A stretch of DNA of 64,000 nucleotides, from the NCBI RefSeq assembly GCF_003387615.1, contig NZ_QUNS01000007.1, positions 62,001-126,000 of the forward strand, read 5' to 3'. Source of the DNA: Tenacibaculum gallaicum (GTDB lineage Bacteria > Bacteroidota > Bacteroidia > Flavobacteriales > Flavobacteriaceae). The position numbers and the translations under genes were made by a program. The notes beneath the pieces were generated by a model. It ran no database searches, was not told where the DNA came from, and saw only the letters and a list, made by a program, of their open reading frames with translations. Positions 16,946-26,105 of the stretch are shown here, piece after piece. Numbering within the stretch: position 1 is the first letter of the stretch; every line of letters starts with the position of its first letter.

Positions 16946-17508
16946 TTGTCGATTTGATTTATTACATTTTCTATTTCTTCTTCTTTTTTAGTTTTTTTTA
17001 ATAATTCCCATTTGCCATCTGTAGTAGCAGAATAAATGGAAATTACTCTATCCTTTTTATAATATTCACATGGATTATCTATAGTTTTATTAAGTGGTAA
17101 AAAAAAGTTCTTATGAGTTATCTCTGCCCATAAATTAAACTTTGAAAATAGGCTTTCATCTAAATTTCCATTAATCAACTCAATTATACTATCTCTACTC
17201 TCAGATGTTCTCCAATATTTTAAGTTTCCTTTTTGAGGTTTCAGGTAAATTTTCCCTGAAAAAAGAACACTATCATTTTGAATCTTACAACACCAGGCAT
17301 ACAATCGTAAACTATCGACAGTATCCTCTTGAAAGCCCATATCTTTATCTATGAAATTTAGAAACTTTTCCTTAGTTATAATATTTTCAGCCTTTGAAAT
17401 TTCTTTTTGAGTTTTTTTATCAAAAACTTCTCTTTCTAAATTTTTATTTTTTGTTTTGCAACTAATTAATAATGCTATTATTGCAAATAAAAGTAAACAG
17501 TTTTTCAT
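16942..17508 (-). CDS. Lipoprotein, likely immunity to the NlpC-like effector
   Basis: 188 residues with signal MKNCLLLFAIIALLISCKTK (lipobox ISC, Cys17). The mature part has paired Cys in YAWCCKIQND and several aromatic strands (LKYWRTSESRDSIIELI, NLWAEITHKNFFLPL). It starts one base after the stop of the NlpC/P60-like effector, the place usually taken by the cognate immunity gene. It overlaps the next lipoprotein gene by 4 bases. Not recognised as a Tai or Tsi family member by motif; assignment rests on position and predicted periplasmic location. Confidence 0.72.
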   Translation of the reverse strand: MKNCLLLFAIIALLISCKTKNKNLEREVFDKKTQKEISKAENIITKEKFLNFIDKDMGFQEDTVDSLRLYAWCCKIQNDSVLFSGKIYLKPQKGNLKYWRTSESRDSIIELINGNLDESLFSKFNLWAEITHKNFFLPLNKTIDNPCEYYKKDRVISIYSATTDGKWELLKKTKKEEEIENVINQIDK

Positions 17509-17509
17509 T

Positions 17510-18763
17510 TTATAATGTTTTAGTATAATTGATTGGTCTAAAATATCCTTTCCAGCCAGAGTGAGAACTCAGAGCCTTACCTGTTCTCTTATATACAGCT
17601 GTTCTTGAGCAACCTGTCCCAGTATGCCCTCCATTCTTTTTATTCGTTTTTTCATCAGCACTACCAACTTTTCCTATTGCTTCTAAAATAGTTACTAAAT
17701 CCTTTTCTTTATCATATTTGTATACAATCCCAGTATGTCCAACTCCATTGGATTTTCTCCAAACAAAAATATCTCCTCTTTGAGGTTTAAAATTATTCTC
17801 TTTACTTTTTTCTACATGTTTTATTTTATTACTACCAACAGCTTTTCTAAAATTATCTTCGCTTGTCATAATTCCAGTATATAGAGTTTTAAGCTTTGGC
17901 ATAACCCCTAACTTATATAAATATATTGCTACCGTTTCAGAGCAATCTAAGTTTTTCAATCCTTCTTCAGAAAGAGAATTTCTTACTCCTGTTTGACCAT
18001 ATTTTATATGTCTATCAACGAGTTTTTTCATTTCGTCTAAAACTCCATTTCTACAAAACAACTCAAACCATTTACTATCTATATCTAACCATTGATTAGG
18101 AGTAGTTCTTTTATCTAGTTCTCCGTTTTTATCAGGATTTCTTCCGTTATACACTACCTTTATATCATTAGGAGTGTGGGCATCAACTAATAAATACATA
18201 AATGCCTTTTTATCCTTAAGCTTACCCAACTCTTCTTTTTCTTCTTTGGTATCTTTACCTCCTAACGTGATTTTAAAAATTGCCCAATCTTTAAAGTCAG
18301 TTTTGTTAGTAATTTTGTCATCTTTTGTATAAGCTCCAACAACTGCTTCAGCTTGTGTATTTGCCCCTTTATCATGCTGTAACATTAAACCTTTTTCTTC
18401 AGTTTCTAATTTTAGCTTCTCAACCTTTCCCTGCTTTACATTTAACCAAACTTTTTTATTTGCTAAATTTGATGTTTTTACAACTACATAAACTTCATCA
18501 CCTAAATTTGCTGACTTTAACTTTTTAAAAGTCACTTTATCTCCTATTTTTTCTTTTTTAGGTTGTGAACCAATACTTAAAGTTTTTCCTACATAAATGG
18601 TGTCGTTGGTTAAACCATTGTCTGCTTTTATTTTTGCTACTGTAGTATTGTGCTTTTTTGCTATTTTACTTAATGTATCTCCTGAAACAACTTTATACTT
18701 AACAGGTTCTTTTTTATCGCTTTTTTTATACGAAACAATTAAACGATAATTTTTCTACTTACC
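17510..18763 (-). pseudogene. LysM plus NlpC/P60-like peptidoglycan hydrolase effector lacking a start codon
   Basis: The open frame runs from a stop near 18763 to 17510 with no ATG or TTG. The first GTG is at 18535, after a LysM domain (YKVVSGDTLSKIAKKHN, KADNGLTNDTIYVGKTL). From that GTG, a GDEVYVVVKTSNLANKKVWL domain (13-32) is shared with two neighbouring T6SS proteins. The catalytic part follows: NLDCSETVAIYLYKLG (Cys198), PQRGDIFVW and GVGHTGIVY (His267), the NlpC/P60 or CHAP arrangement. It would cut peptide bonds in cell-wall stems. The missing start suggests a 5'-truncated or silenced orphan effector whose immunity genes persist; initiation at GTG 18535 (341 residues, without LysM) is the alternative. 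Confidence 0.65.
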
Positions 18764-18867
18764 CTTCAAACTCCCCACAATCATGAATCTCTAGCTTTTT
18801 TAAGTCCCTTTTAATTATATAAAATTTATTGATTTGAGAATAATTCTCAATCATTTAATAATTATTT

Positions 18868-19518
18868 CTATATTTTTTTAAAATGACCATGAGTGTCTAT
18901 TTGATATCTGTTTGTATACTTTACTTTTTCAACTTCTTTTTCTTCTTCTATATCGTAACAAGATTGTTCATCAATAGTTGTAATTGTATAATCTTTATCA
19001 ATTTCAAAGCTTCTATCCCATGCACATTCATAATTCCTTCCTCCCACAACTATCAGCTTATCAACAGTTTTGTTATTATTATCTATAGTCTGTAATTCAA
19101 AATATGGCAAATAATAATCTTGTTCTTTATTTGAATAAATAAATAAAAGTACTTTATACTTATTTTTATCTGGAAACCTCTTATAAAAGTATCCTTTTCC
19201 TTTATAAGGGTAAGTATCTTCCTCTTTAGCGTATAAATCCTCTTTTAGTTTAAACTCAGTTTTATCAGAAAATAAAAAATTCAACTCAGATTTCTCATTT
19301 ATTTCTTTTTTCTGTTTTAGGCTATCTATAAGAGCAAATAAAAAATCATTATTATAATCATATGAATACTTATAAGGTAACTTTTTAATAGAAACATTAT
19401 CCCAATTAAATGTTTGTATATTTTCTACTGGAGGAACTTGAACAAGCTTTTTTTCGTTATCCTTGGGTGCTTTACAGGAAACAAATAAATAAATGAATAA
19501 ATAAATAAATAATCTCAT
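18868..19518 (-). CDS. Lipoprotein, likely immunity to the M15-type effector
   Basis: 216 residues from the ATG at 19518. This start gives the lipoprotein signal MRLFIYLFIYLFVSCKAPKD (Cys15) and lies two bases after the effector's stop. The mature part is rich in Tyr and Lys with YPYKGKGYFYKRFPDKNKYK, DYYLPYFELQTIDNN and a Cys pair (NYECAWDRSFEID, DEQSCYDIEEEKEVEK). Domain not recognised. A lipid-anchored periplasmic protein immediately behind a secreted peptidoglycan peptidase is most simply its immunity protein. Confidence 0.75.
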   Translation of the reverse strand: MRLFIYLFIYLFVSCKAPKDNEKKLVQVPPVENIQTFNWDNVSIKKLPYKYSYDYNNDFLFALIDSLKQKKEINEKSELNFLFSDKTEFKLKEDLYAKEEDTYPYKGKGYFYKRFPDKNKYKVLLFIYSNKEQDYYLPYFELQTIDNNNKTVDKLIVVGGRNYECAWDRSFEIDKDYTITTIDEQSCYDIEEEKEVEKVKYTNRYQIDTHGHFKKI

Positions 19519-19519
19519 A

Positions 19520-21046
19520 TTAAACCTCTTTAATTTTAGAAAAATCAAATCCAAAAATATGGATATGATGATAATGACGTACTTTTTCAGTTTTATAATG
19601 CTGAGTATGTGGCAATAATGTAGTTTTAGTGACCTTTACTTTTTCTTTTTTCTTAGTTTTAGGATTTAATACTTCTTTTTCTTCTATAAACCTCTCATAA
19701 TTTTCAGATAACATTTTTTTCTTTCTTCCCCACCCAAACTTATATAATGCTTTATTAAATTTCACTTGTCTTTCATAATCAAAATGTGAGTGTTGTAGAT
19801 ACGTTTGACCTCCATCTTTATTTGTACTTAAATACCTTAAATCTCCAGCTTCTCCATTTATGTGGCTACTACTATTTCCAGGACCTCCATTAATATCACT
19901 AAAACCTGTAGAACCTAGATCTTCTATACCTTCCTCTATCATAGCACCAATTAACCCAGCAAAACAATCAGGATTTATATAGTATCTTTTTTTTGATGTT
20001 GACCATTTAGCTATCCCATATCTCACTCCTTTTGAAGAAAATTTATCTAAATTTCTAGCATCTAACAAAAATGTTCTTTCTATCGGGTTAGTTTTTACAT
20101 TTTTCTTTTTCCACTTATCTACTTCAACCAATTTGGATTGCCCTAACTTATGTTTATTTCCTTTAACATCGTAATAGTTATATATAACTTCTTTAGGCTT
20201 TTTAATATTATTTTTTTCAATTTTTCCACTACTATAAATATTATACTCCAATATTGAGTTATCTTTCAACTCAAACCAATTACCATCACCGTAATACCAA
20301 AAGTTAGGGCGGTTATCAAAAATCTCCTCATATTTTACTTCTAACCAATTTTGATTTGCAGGCTCTGCATCTACAACCATAAACAGCTTCGTTTTTTTAT
20401 CGGTTGTTTTATTTAGAGCTTCTCTGTATTTTTTCTGACCCTTCTCTTCTTTAGGTGATAGTGTAACTGCATCTATTGCAAAGTTTCTAAAATCTTCGGC
20501 ATTTGATATGTTCTTTTTATTTTGCTCTGTAAATCTGCTTACATATGTTTCTACAACACTAGCTTTTTTACCATCTTGCTGTAAAACTATAGGGCTATCT
20601 TTTGCTACTAAGCAATCTTTTTCGGCTTGTTTTAAACTTAACTTTATACGTTTATTAGCCATATTTTCAGTTTCAACCACCATATACACTTCATCACCAA
20701 AATTAGCACTAACTAGTTTTGTAAACTCTATTTTTGGCAGAATTAAAGGAATATCAATACAATCTCCTTTTGTATATGAGTCTTTTTTAAGTACCTCTAC
20801 TATATGAGCAACAGTAGTCTGCTGTTGCTTTTTTTGTAAATCTCCCTTAATGTTTTTATAAATGATTGTCGCTATTTTTTCCTTACGAGCTTTTGTACTT
20901 GTATTATTGCTCCCTTTAAAAGTATAACTTTCAGTTTCTCCTGTTTTCTCTGTGCCTTTAATCTCTTTTTTTGCTAAATAGGCTTTTTTTACTCGTTGAG
21001 TTTTTATTCTTAGAGTATTACTTGGTTTTACGGTTAATGTTGCCAT
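19520..21046 (-). CDS. M15/LAS-type peptidoglycan peptidase, T6SS effector
   Basis: 508 residues in three parts. N-terminal beta-rich and linker region (1-105). A GDEVYMVVETENMANKRIKL domain (117 onward) is shared with the extended Hcp and the NlpC-like effector, probably a recognition or docking module. The C-terminal peptidase (about 320-508) has SSSHINGEAGDLRYL, the SxHxxGxAxD zinc motif of M15/LAS peptidases (His395, Asp402), and a second metal His in HYHHIHIFGF (494-496). Such enzymes cleave D-Ala peptide cross-links or stem ends. No signal peptide, as expected for T6SS cargo. It follows the extended Hcp by 6 bases and is followed by a lipoprotein gene. Confidence 0.8.
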   Translation of the reverse strand: MATLTVKPSNTLRIKTQRVKKAYLAKKEIKGTEKTGETESYTFKGSNNTSTKARKEKIATIIYKNIKGDLQKKQQQTTVAHIVEVLKKDSYTKGDCIDIPLILPKIEFTKLVSANFGDEVYMVVETENMANKRIKLSLKQAEKDCLVAKDSPIVLQQDGKKASVVETYVSRFTEQNKKNISNAEDFRNFAIDAVTLSPKEEKGQKKYREALNKTTDKKTKLFMVVDAEPANQNWLEVKYEEIFDNRPNFWYYGDGNWFELKDNSILEYNIYSSGKIEKNNIKKPKEVIYNYYDVKGNKHKLGQSKLVEVDKWKKKNVKTNPIERTFLLDARNLDKFSSKGVRYGIAKWSTSKKRYYINPDCFAGLIGAMIEEGIEDLGSTGFSDINGGPGNSSSHINGEAGDLRYLSTNKDGGQTYLQHSHFDYERQVKFNKALYKFGWGRKKKMLSENYERFIEEKEVLNPKTKKKEKVKVTKTTLLPHTQHYKTEKVRHYHHIHIFGFDFSKIKEV

Positions 21047-21052
21047 AGCTAA

Positions 21053-21838
21053 TTAATTTTGTATTGTTTCTCTTTCTCCTTCTTGTTGAACAACTACACG
21101 TAACTTCAATTTATGTTCACTACTAGTTACCTTAAAGTCTTTTATAATATCATTTTCTATAACCTTGTCATTATATACAAAATCTTTGGTGTGGTTACTT
21201 AAATCAATATCTATTGTTTGCCCTATAGCATTTTCTGTTTTCAATACTAAGTACACTTCTTCTCCTGTATGTGGTTCTGCTTGTTTATTACCTTCAAGGT
21301 CGGTATAATAACAGGTAAAACGTGGTGTTGTATCTTCTTTAGCTTTGTAGGGTGCAGCTTCTTTTATTGGTATAAAACTTTCTTGCCAGTGTTTTATATA
21401 GCGTGTGGTACTTTTTTTGCTCCAACTAGAGTTGTTAAAAAATCGGTAGTCTTGCATAGCTGGAGATATGGTTAGAGTTACCTGCATACCTGCTTGGTTG
21501 CAAAATTTTTCATGGTAATTGATGAGTGTACCATCTTGAAAATTATATTCAAAAATTTCTAATCCGTCATAATCATCTTGATAAAAAACAATTTTACCGT
21601 CTCTTAACTGATATAAGTCAAAAGGATATCGTATTTTTTTGTTTTCGGTTCTGTCGGCAATAATCCATTCTAAAAAACTATCATCGTACATTTGTGATTC
21701 AAATGTAACTGAGATGATTCCTCCCATTAAGGCAGAGGTAGGCTTTCCGTTCCAATCAATAAATCGATCGTAATTTAAATTTGTATTGAATAATTCTCGT
21801 TCTTCTCCACATACAAATAGTTTTGCTTTTACATTCAT
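21053..21838 (-). CDS. Hcp (TssD) with C-terminal extension
   Basis: 261 residues. Residues 1-145 are Hcp-like: MNVKAKLFVCGEERELFNTN, DWNGKPTSALMGGIISVTFES (matching the GKPSSSVNGGRVTLTIES stretch of the plain Hcp in part), and MQVTLTISPAMQDYRFFNNS. Residues 160-261 form an added beta domain containing GEEVYLVLKTENAIGQ (192 onward), the same module as in the next two effectors. Evolved or extended Hcp proteins carry or dock cargo inside the tube; the shared module suggests homotypic docking of the following peptidase. It lies just behind tssR and starts the effector operon. Confidence 0.82.
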   Translation of the reverse strand: MNVKAKLFVCGEERELFNTNLNYDRFIDWNGKPTSALMGGIISVTFESQMYDDSFLEWIIADRTENKKIRYPFDLYQLRDGKIVFYQDDYDGLEIFEYNFQDGTLINYHEKFCNQAGMQVTLTISPAMQDYRFFNNSSWSKKSTTRYIKHWQESFIPIKEAAPYKAKEDTTPRFTCYYTDLEGNKQAEPHTGEEVYLVLKTENAIGQTIDIDLSNHTKDFVYNDKVIENDIIKDFKVTSSEHKLKLRVVVQQEGERETIQN

Positions 21839-21875
21839 TTTTTTGCAATTTTCGGGGGTTCTTCCTAACTATTAA

Positions 21876-24200
21876 CTAAGGCAATATCTCTAAAGGTATA
21901 AAGTACACTTCCCTTTTATAACCTTCTTCTACTTTTTGTAACTTATTTTTTAAAAATAATTCCTCTAATTTATCTATTTTTTCATACTGTTGAAAATAAA
22001 ATTTTTCAAAACCATTTTTCCCTACTCTTTTTCTTGGTAATTTATATATTCCTAAACAGTAATAACCTTTATGATTCAAGGGAATCCCTGATTTAAAGTA
22101 AAATAAGTCCGCGATTGTTGCTTTTCTACTTAAAACATATCTATACGCTGTTTTGTTTAGTATTTTTATTTGTTTTTGATACAAACGTTTTATTACTCTT
22201 CGCTTTTTTCTTGTAATGGGTTTTGCCATTTGAGGAAACGTACTGCGATAATTTTCTATTAATTCTATAATTTCATCCTTATCAAAAACATAGCCTTTTT
22301 TTATAATACTATCGTTAAGCAATGATACTTTTTGGTATAATACTTCGTGTAAATTGTTTCTGCTTAATTGAAAAAGGCGTAAACTGTCTGTATTTAGCTC
22401 TCTGTATCTTGTTTTTATCGTCGCACTTGGTTCGCTTCTTAAAACTCCTAGTTTTTTATTGAAGTAATTTAAAGAGGATATAAGTTTATGATTGGTTAAC
22501 GTAGATCTTTTTAAAACAGTATCTATCGCTTTTTCTAAAGACAAGGGAGTTAATGAACTTTCTATTCTTGGAAAAATAACGCCTCCATTAAAAAGACTAT
22601 TATCTGGAGCATCGTACACATAAATATTATCTTCGTCTGCAGGTATTTTTTTTAGGATATTGTTTTCTACAATAATTTCATTATCTACAATAAAATTCTT
22701 GATAAACTCGTTATAAAACTTCCCTGTTTTATACAAAAACTCTTTGCTTCCTAATATATAATTCTGAGATCTTACACTTTTATTATTGTCTAATTGCGCA
22801 AAAATAATTTTAGGTGATTTTTTAGCTATTTTTTCAAAAAAAGCATCTTTTTGTCTTTTAATATCATTTGTGTTTTCTTTACTTGAAGCAATGATGAAGA
22901 AATTGTTTTCAAAACGTTTATTTTCATCTGAAAAATTATCTATTGCATAATTAACTGCTTTGGGAATAGACATTGTTTTTTCTACATATTCTACAGCTAA
23001 ATTGTTTTGATTACTCTCTATAAAAGATTCTACAAAACTAATCCACTCTGAAAAGGAGCTTGTTTTTTCTAAGATTGCTGTTCCCTTTTTATCGACTAAA
23101 ATTGCAGAAAAACTGTATTGAGCTTCGGTAGATTCTTGAAATAAGGTTATGTATAAACTTTGTAGTGAGTTCAGTATTTTTTTTAGGTGTTCGCTTTCTT
23201 CATTTTTAGAAATAAAGTGGAAGTTTACTACCTTCGACTCCTTTTTCATAAACTTTATTTCTTTTGTATAAAAGCTGTTTCCTTTTACATTAATAAGTTT
23301 ATTTTTATCATGGTTCCAAACATGTACCGGAGCTATCAAGTCTTTAGTAACATCTGTTTTTAAGTTTTTATATCCTGTATATAAGTATTTCGACAACACA
23401 TCTTCACCAGTAAGTTGAATTGTATCTTTATTACTAACTGCCAACAAACTATCAGTGTCATTTATAACATATACTTGATTTTGTCCAATACGTGTAATTA
23501 AGTTTGATGGTATCCAACCTACTGTTTGAGAAATAGAGTCTTTTAAAACGGGTTTATCTGACACAAATACTGCTTTCCCTTTTTCATCATACTTATAAGG
23601 GTATACGATTTGATTGGACACTAACTTCTTATTTGACTTTGTTCTAAAAAAAGGATCTTTAAACACATTTACAGAGTCTACTTCCATATAAGGTTTTAAA
23701 TCGAAAAGTCTTAGTGTTTTATCTGTTCCTACCTTATATTTTATAGGTTTGTTATTACACGTTTCTAAAAATGAGTGATCATACTCTATTACATTACTTG
23801 CAGGAACCCACCCTAAATACTCCACCTGCTCCGTATCTTTAAAGTTAAATTTATCACCATAAAACATAGAGAACAATCCTTTAGGTTTCCCTATTTGATC
23901 TGGGTTGGCTACTACTACTTCATATGAATTTTCTTTTTCATCAATTACATACAGCGGGGTAAGTAGTCCTTTTTTCTTAAACTTTTCTTGTACATATGGT
24001 CCTTTATAAAAAGAGTTTTCATCTCTATCAGAAAAAACCATTTTTAACGAAGCATCGTGCTTAGTTTTTGCTTTTTTTAGATAGTTAAACCTATCTGTTT
24101 TTACTTCTTTTACTTTTTCATATTTTCCTATCGTTTGCGATACAATAGGGAAGGAATATAGCGACAGCAAAAAAATAAAAAGTGTTATTTTTTTTTGCAT
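21876..24200 (-). CDS. tssR: T6SS membrane-complex protein TssR
   Basis: 774 residues from the ATG at 24200. This start gives the signal peptide MQKKITLFIFLLSLYSFPIVSQ and follows the previous stop by two bases; an earlier in-frame codon would overlap that gene. The body contains repeated SH3-like stretches (YEVVANPDQIGK, YLGWVPASNVIEYD, SQTVGWIPSNLITRIG), a von Willebrand/periplasmic-like middle, and a basic helical C-terminus (TRKKRRVIKRLYQKQIKIL). TssR is a Bacteroidota-specific part of the TssNQOPR trans-envelope complex replacing TssJLM. Position at the end of the N-K-O-x-x-R block supports the call. Confidence 0.85.
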   Translation of the reverse strand: MQKKITLFIFLLSLYSFPIVSQTIGKYEKVKEVKTDRFNYLKKAKTKHDASLKMVFSDRDENSFYKGPYVQEKFKKKGLLTPLYVIDEKENSYEVVVANPDQIGKPKGLFSMFYGDKFNFKDTEQVEYLGWVPASNVIEYDHSFLETCNNKPIKYKVGTDKTLRLFDLKPYMEVDSVNVFKDPFFRTKSNKKLVSNQIVYPYKYDEKGKAVFVSDKPVLKDSISQTVGWIPSNLITRIGQNQVYVINDTDSLLAVSNKDTIQLTGEDVLSKYLYTGYKNLKTDVTKDLIAPVHVWNHDKNKLINVKGNSFYTKEIKFMKKESKVVNFHFISKNEESEHLKKILNSLQSLYITLFQESTEAQYSFSAILVDKKGTAILEKTSSFSEWISFVESFIESNQNNLAVEYVEKTMSIPKAVNYAIDNFSDENKRFENNFFIIASSKENTNDIKRQKDAFFEKIAKKSPKIIFAQLDNNKSVRSQNYILGSKEFLYKTGKFYNEFIKNFIVDNEIIVENNILKKIPADEDNIYVYDAPDNSLFNGGVIFPRIESSLTPLSLEKAIDTVLKRSTLTNHKLISSLNYFNKKLGVLRSEPSATIKTRYRELNTDSLRLFQLSRNNLHEVLYQKVSLLNDSIIKKGYVFDKDEIIELIENYRSTFPQMAKPITRKKRRVIKRLYQKQIKILNKTAYRYVLSRKATIADLFYFKSGIPLNHKGYYCLGIYKLPRKRVGKNGFEKFYFQQYEKIDKLEELFLKNKLQKVEEGYKREVYFIPLEILP

Positions 24201-24202
24201 TA

Positions 24203-25135
24203 TTATCTTAGTAAACTTTGTGTTACGTTTAATCTTTTGAAACATTTAATTGTATCTATTTCAACTTTATTTATAATTATTTTGCTTCTTTTTTTATTCT
24301 CTAAATAGTGTAAACCTTGGCAGTAACTAAAAAAGTCATTATACCTTCCTCCATTAACAATTACGAGTATATCTTCTGCTTGGTTACATGTATAGTTGTT
24401 TTTTATATAATTTAAATTTTTATAAAAAGTTCCCCTGTCTGTAACCTTACTATCTGCTATTGCTTGAAGTCTTTTTCTAATATCATTTTGCACAACTCCT
24501 AAGGAGTCTATCTTTTCTAATTCTTCTACTTTTTCAAATCGTGGTAAGATTCTTATATTATGAAATATGGGATATTTTAGTGTATTTGTTTGAAGTCTCA
24601 CTCTGTAATCCCCTGGCTTACTGTACCTATAAATAACTTGTTCTTCATAGGCATCAACAGTTCCTGTTTCTCCAAACTCCCAATACCAAGTGTTTATTCC
24701 CTTACCTTCGGTAAAAAACACTAATTCTTCTCCTACATAACCTTCATCTACCCCATGTAATGTTACCAAAGAGTCTCTAGGTGATAATTTTGGTAAAGAA
24801 ACTACACCTATTTTTTTTGATACAGTAAACTTATCATTTATCTTAATGGATACCAAGTACTTTCCTTCTTTACGATATTTATAATCTATATTACCTGGTT
24901 TTACAATGGAATCTCCATTACCCATATGCCATACTACTTTTCTCCCCTCAACTAAACTCGTATCGTTTAAAAGGAAAAACAGCTTTTCGTTAACTTCAAA
25001 TTGATAATTGCTATTAGACTCTGATACATAAAAATCTAAGTTACTAAGCCTTGATTTGTAGGGTGCGAATATTGCTAGAATTAATACCAATAAGGCTATG
25101 AAAATTAAAACTGACAATTTAAATTTATTAGACAT
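24203..25135 (-). CDS. tssP: T6SS membrane-complex protein with PKD-like domains (TssP-type)
   Basis: 310 residues. One N-terminal membrane anchor (LSVLIFIALLVLILAIFAPY, 8-27) then PKD-like beta domains: WHMGNGDSIVKPGNIDYKYRKEGKYLVSIKI (given for position, shortened here) at about 69-99 and WYWEFGETGTVDAYEEQVIY at about 155. The C-terminal part is helical with a Cys pair (NYTCNQAEDILVIV, FSYCQGLHYL). It lies between the small TssO/Q-type proteins and tssR. Which letter belongs to it (P rather than Q) is my recollection of the TssNQOPR set, not something the sequence proves. Confidence 0.7.
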   Translation of the reverse strand: MSNKFKLSVLIFIALLVLILAIFAPYKSRLSNLDFYVSESNSNYQFEVNEKLFFLLNDTSLVEGRKVVWHMGNGDSIVKPGNIDYKYRKEGKYLVSIKINDKFTVSKKIGVVSLPKLSPRDSLVTLHGVDEGYVGEELVFFTEGKGINTWYWEFGETGTVDAYEEQVIYRYSKPGDYRVRLQTNTLKYPIFHNIRILPRFEKVEELEKIDSLGVVQNDIRKRLQAIADSKVTDRGTFYKNLNYIKNNYTCNQAEDILVIVNGGRYNDFFSYCQGLHYLENKKRSKIIINKVEIDTIKCFKRLNVTQSLLR

Positions 25136-25145
25136 ACTCTTTTAT

Positions 25146-25592
25146 TTAAATGTTAGCTTTACACTCTTCTAAATTCTCTTTCAAAACTTTATTATTTCTT
25201 TTTAAAGCATTGTATTCTTCACTCAAATCGAAAAACATTTTAAGCGTTTTTGATGATTGAACTCCAAAAATATATCGGTTATTCATATCGTTATCTCTGT
25301 AGATTTTTTTGTACTGTTGTATTTCTTTATCTAATTCATCTAATACCTGAATCTGAATAACATCAAAAGGTATTTCTTGAATTTTTTTGTGTGTATTTTT
25401 TATTTTTTTCGTGTACTCTTCTTGAACATCAAAAATTTCTTCTGAAGCATCAATGCTATTTAACAACTCTTTGCTTTCTATTACAGGAACTTTAAAAACA
25501 AGTTTGGTTAGTATTATAAACACTACTGTAGAAATTATTATAAACAAAAGAGAGAACCTTATTTTTTCCCAAAAAACTTCATGATTATCCAT
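25146..25592 (-). CDS. tssQ: Small T6SS membrane-complex protein (TssQ-type)
   Basis: 148 residues with one N-terminal membrane segment (FSLLFIIISTVVFIILTKLVF, about 13-33) and a long charged, helical periplasmic part ending in a coiled coil (EEYNALKRNNKVLKENLEEC). Its gene follows the TssO-type gene by 3 bases and precedes the PKD-domain gene by 10, in the conserved membrane-complex block. I assign TssQ by elimination after TssO and TssP; the letter could be exchanged with a neighbour. Confidence 0.6.
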   Translation of the reverse strand: MDNHEVFWEKIRFSLLFIIISTVVFIILTKLVFKVPVIESKELLNSIDASEEIFDVQEEYTKKIKNTHKKIQEIPFDVIQIQVLDELDKEIQQYKKIYRDNDMNNRYIFGVQSSKTLKMFFDLSEEYNALKRNNKVLKENLEECKANI

Positions 25593-25595
25593 AGC

Positions 25596-26093
25596 TTATT
25601 CTTTTTTTAAGTCTTTATTTATGTCTTTATACTTTTCTCTACATTTTTCTAGCTGCTCTTTATTAGCCTCTCTTGTATTAACTTCTTTATTATAGTTTTC
25701 AAGGAGTGACTGTATGTTCCTTATTTCCGATAAAAACTCACCGTAAATTTTATAGTAGTTATTTTCTTTTTTAGTACTATCAATACTTTGTCTTATTTCA
25801 ACCCTAGTATTGGTAATAATCTTTTGCATTTGCCTATACTCTCCTATATTTCTTCTTTTATTTTTTAAGCTATATAAATTTTTAAAAAGTTCTTCCATTT
25901 TAAAATTTAACATTGCTTGTTTTTTAAAAACTTCATTATAATGAGATTGCTTACTCTCTATCAAAACAACTCCTTTTTCTGCTATAATTAAGGTGACATA
26001 TAAACAGAAAAACACAACTACTGCTGTTAAAGAGAATGACGCAAAAAACTTAAGAATTTGTTTTTTTCTTTCTTTGTGATTTAAAGCCTTCAT
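25596..26093 (-). CDS. tssO: Small T6SS membrane-complex protein (TssO-type)
   Basis: 165 residues starting MKALNHKERKKQILKFFASF, the basic then hydrophobic start I associate with TssO. One membrane helix (about 17-38) is followed by a fully helical, coiled-coil periplasmic region (FKKQAMLNFKMEELFKNLYSL, shortened) and a Lys/Glu-rich end. TssO is part of the Bacteroidota T6SS envelope complex. The gene follows tssK by 12 bases in one operon. Confidence 0.7.
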   Translation of the reverse strand: MKALNHKERKKQILKFFASFSLTAVVVFFCLYVTLIIAEKGVVLIESKQSHYNEVFKKQAMLNFKMEELFKNLYSLKNKRRNIGEYRQMQKIITNTRVEIRQSIDSTKKENNYYKIYGEFLSEIRNIQSLLENYNKEVNTREANKEQLEKCREKYKDINKDLKKE

Positions 26094-26105
26094 AAGAAAT
26101 TTATA

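Noticed and set aside
23600..24245. Earlier start of tssR at 24245
   Set aside because: It would overlap the upstream gene by over 40 bases and bury the signal peptide; the ATG at 24200 fits better.
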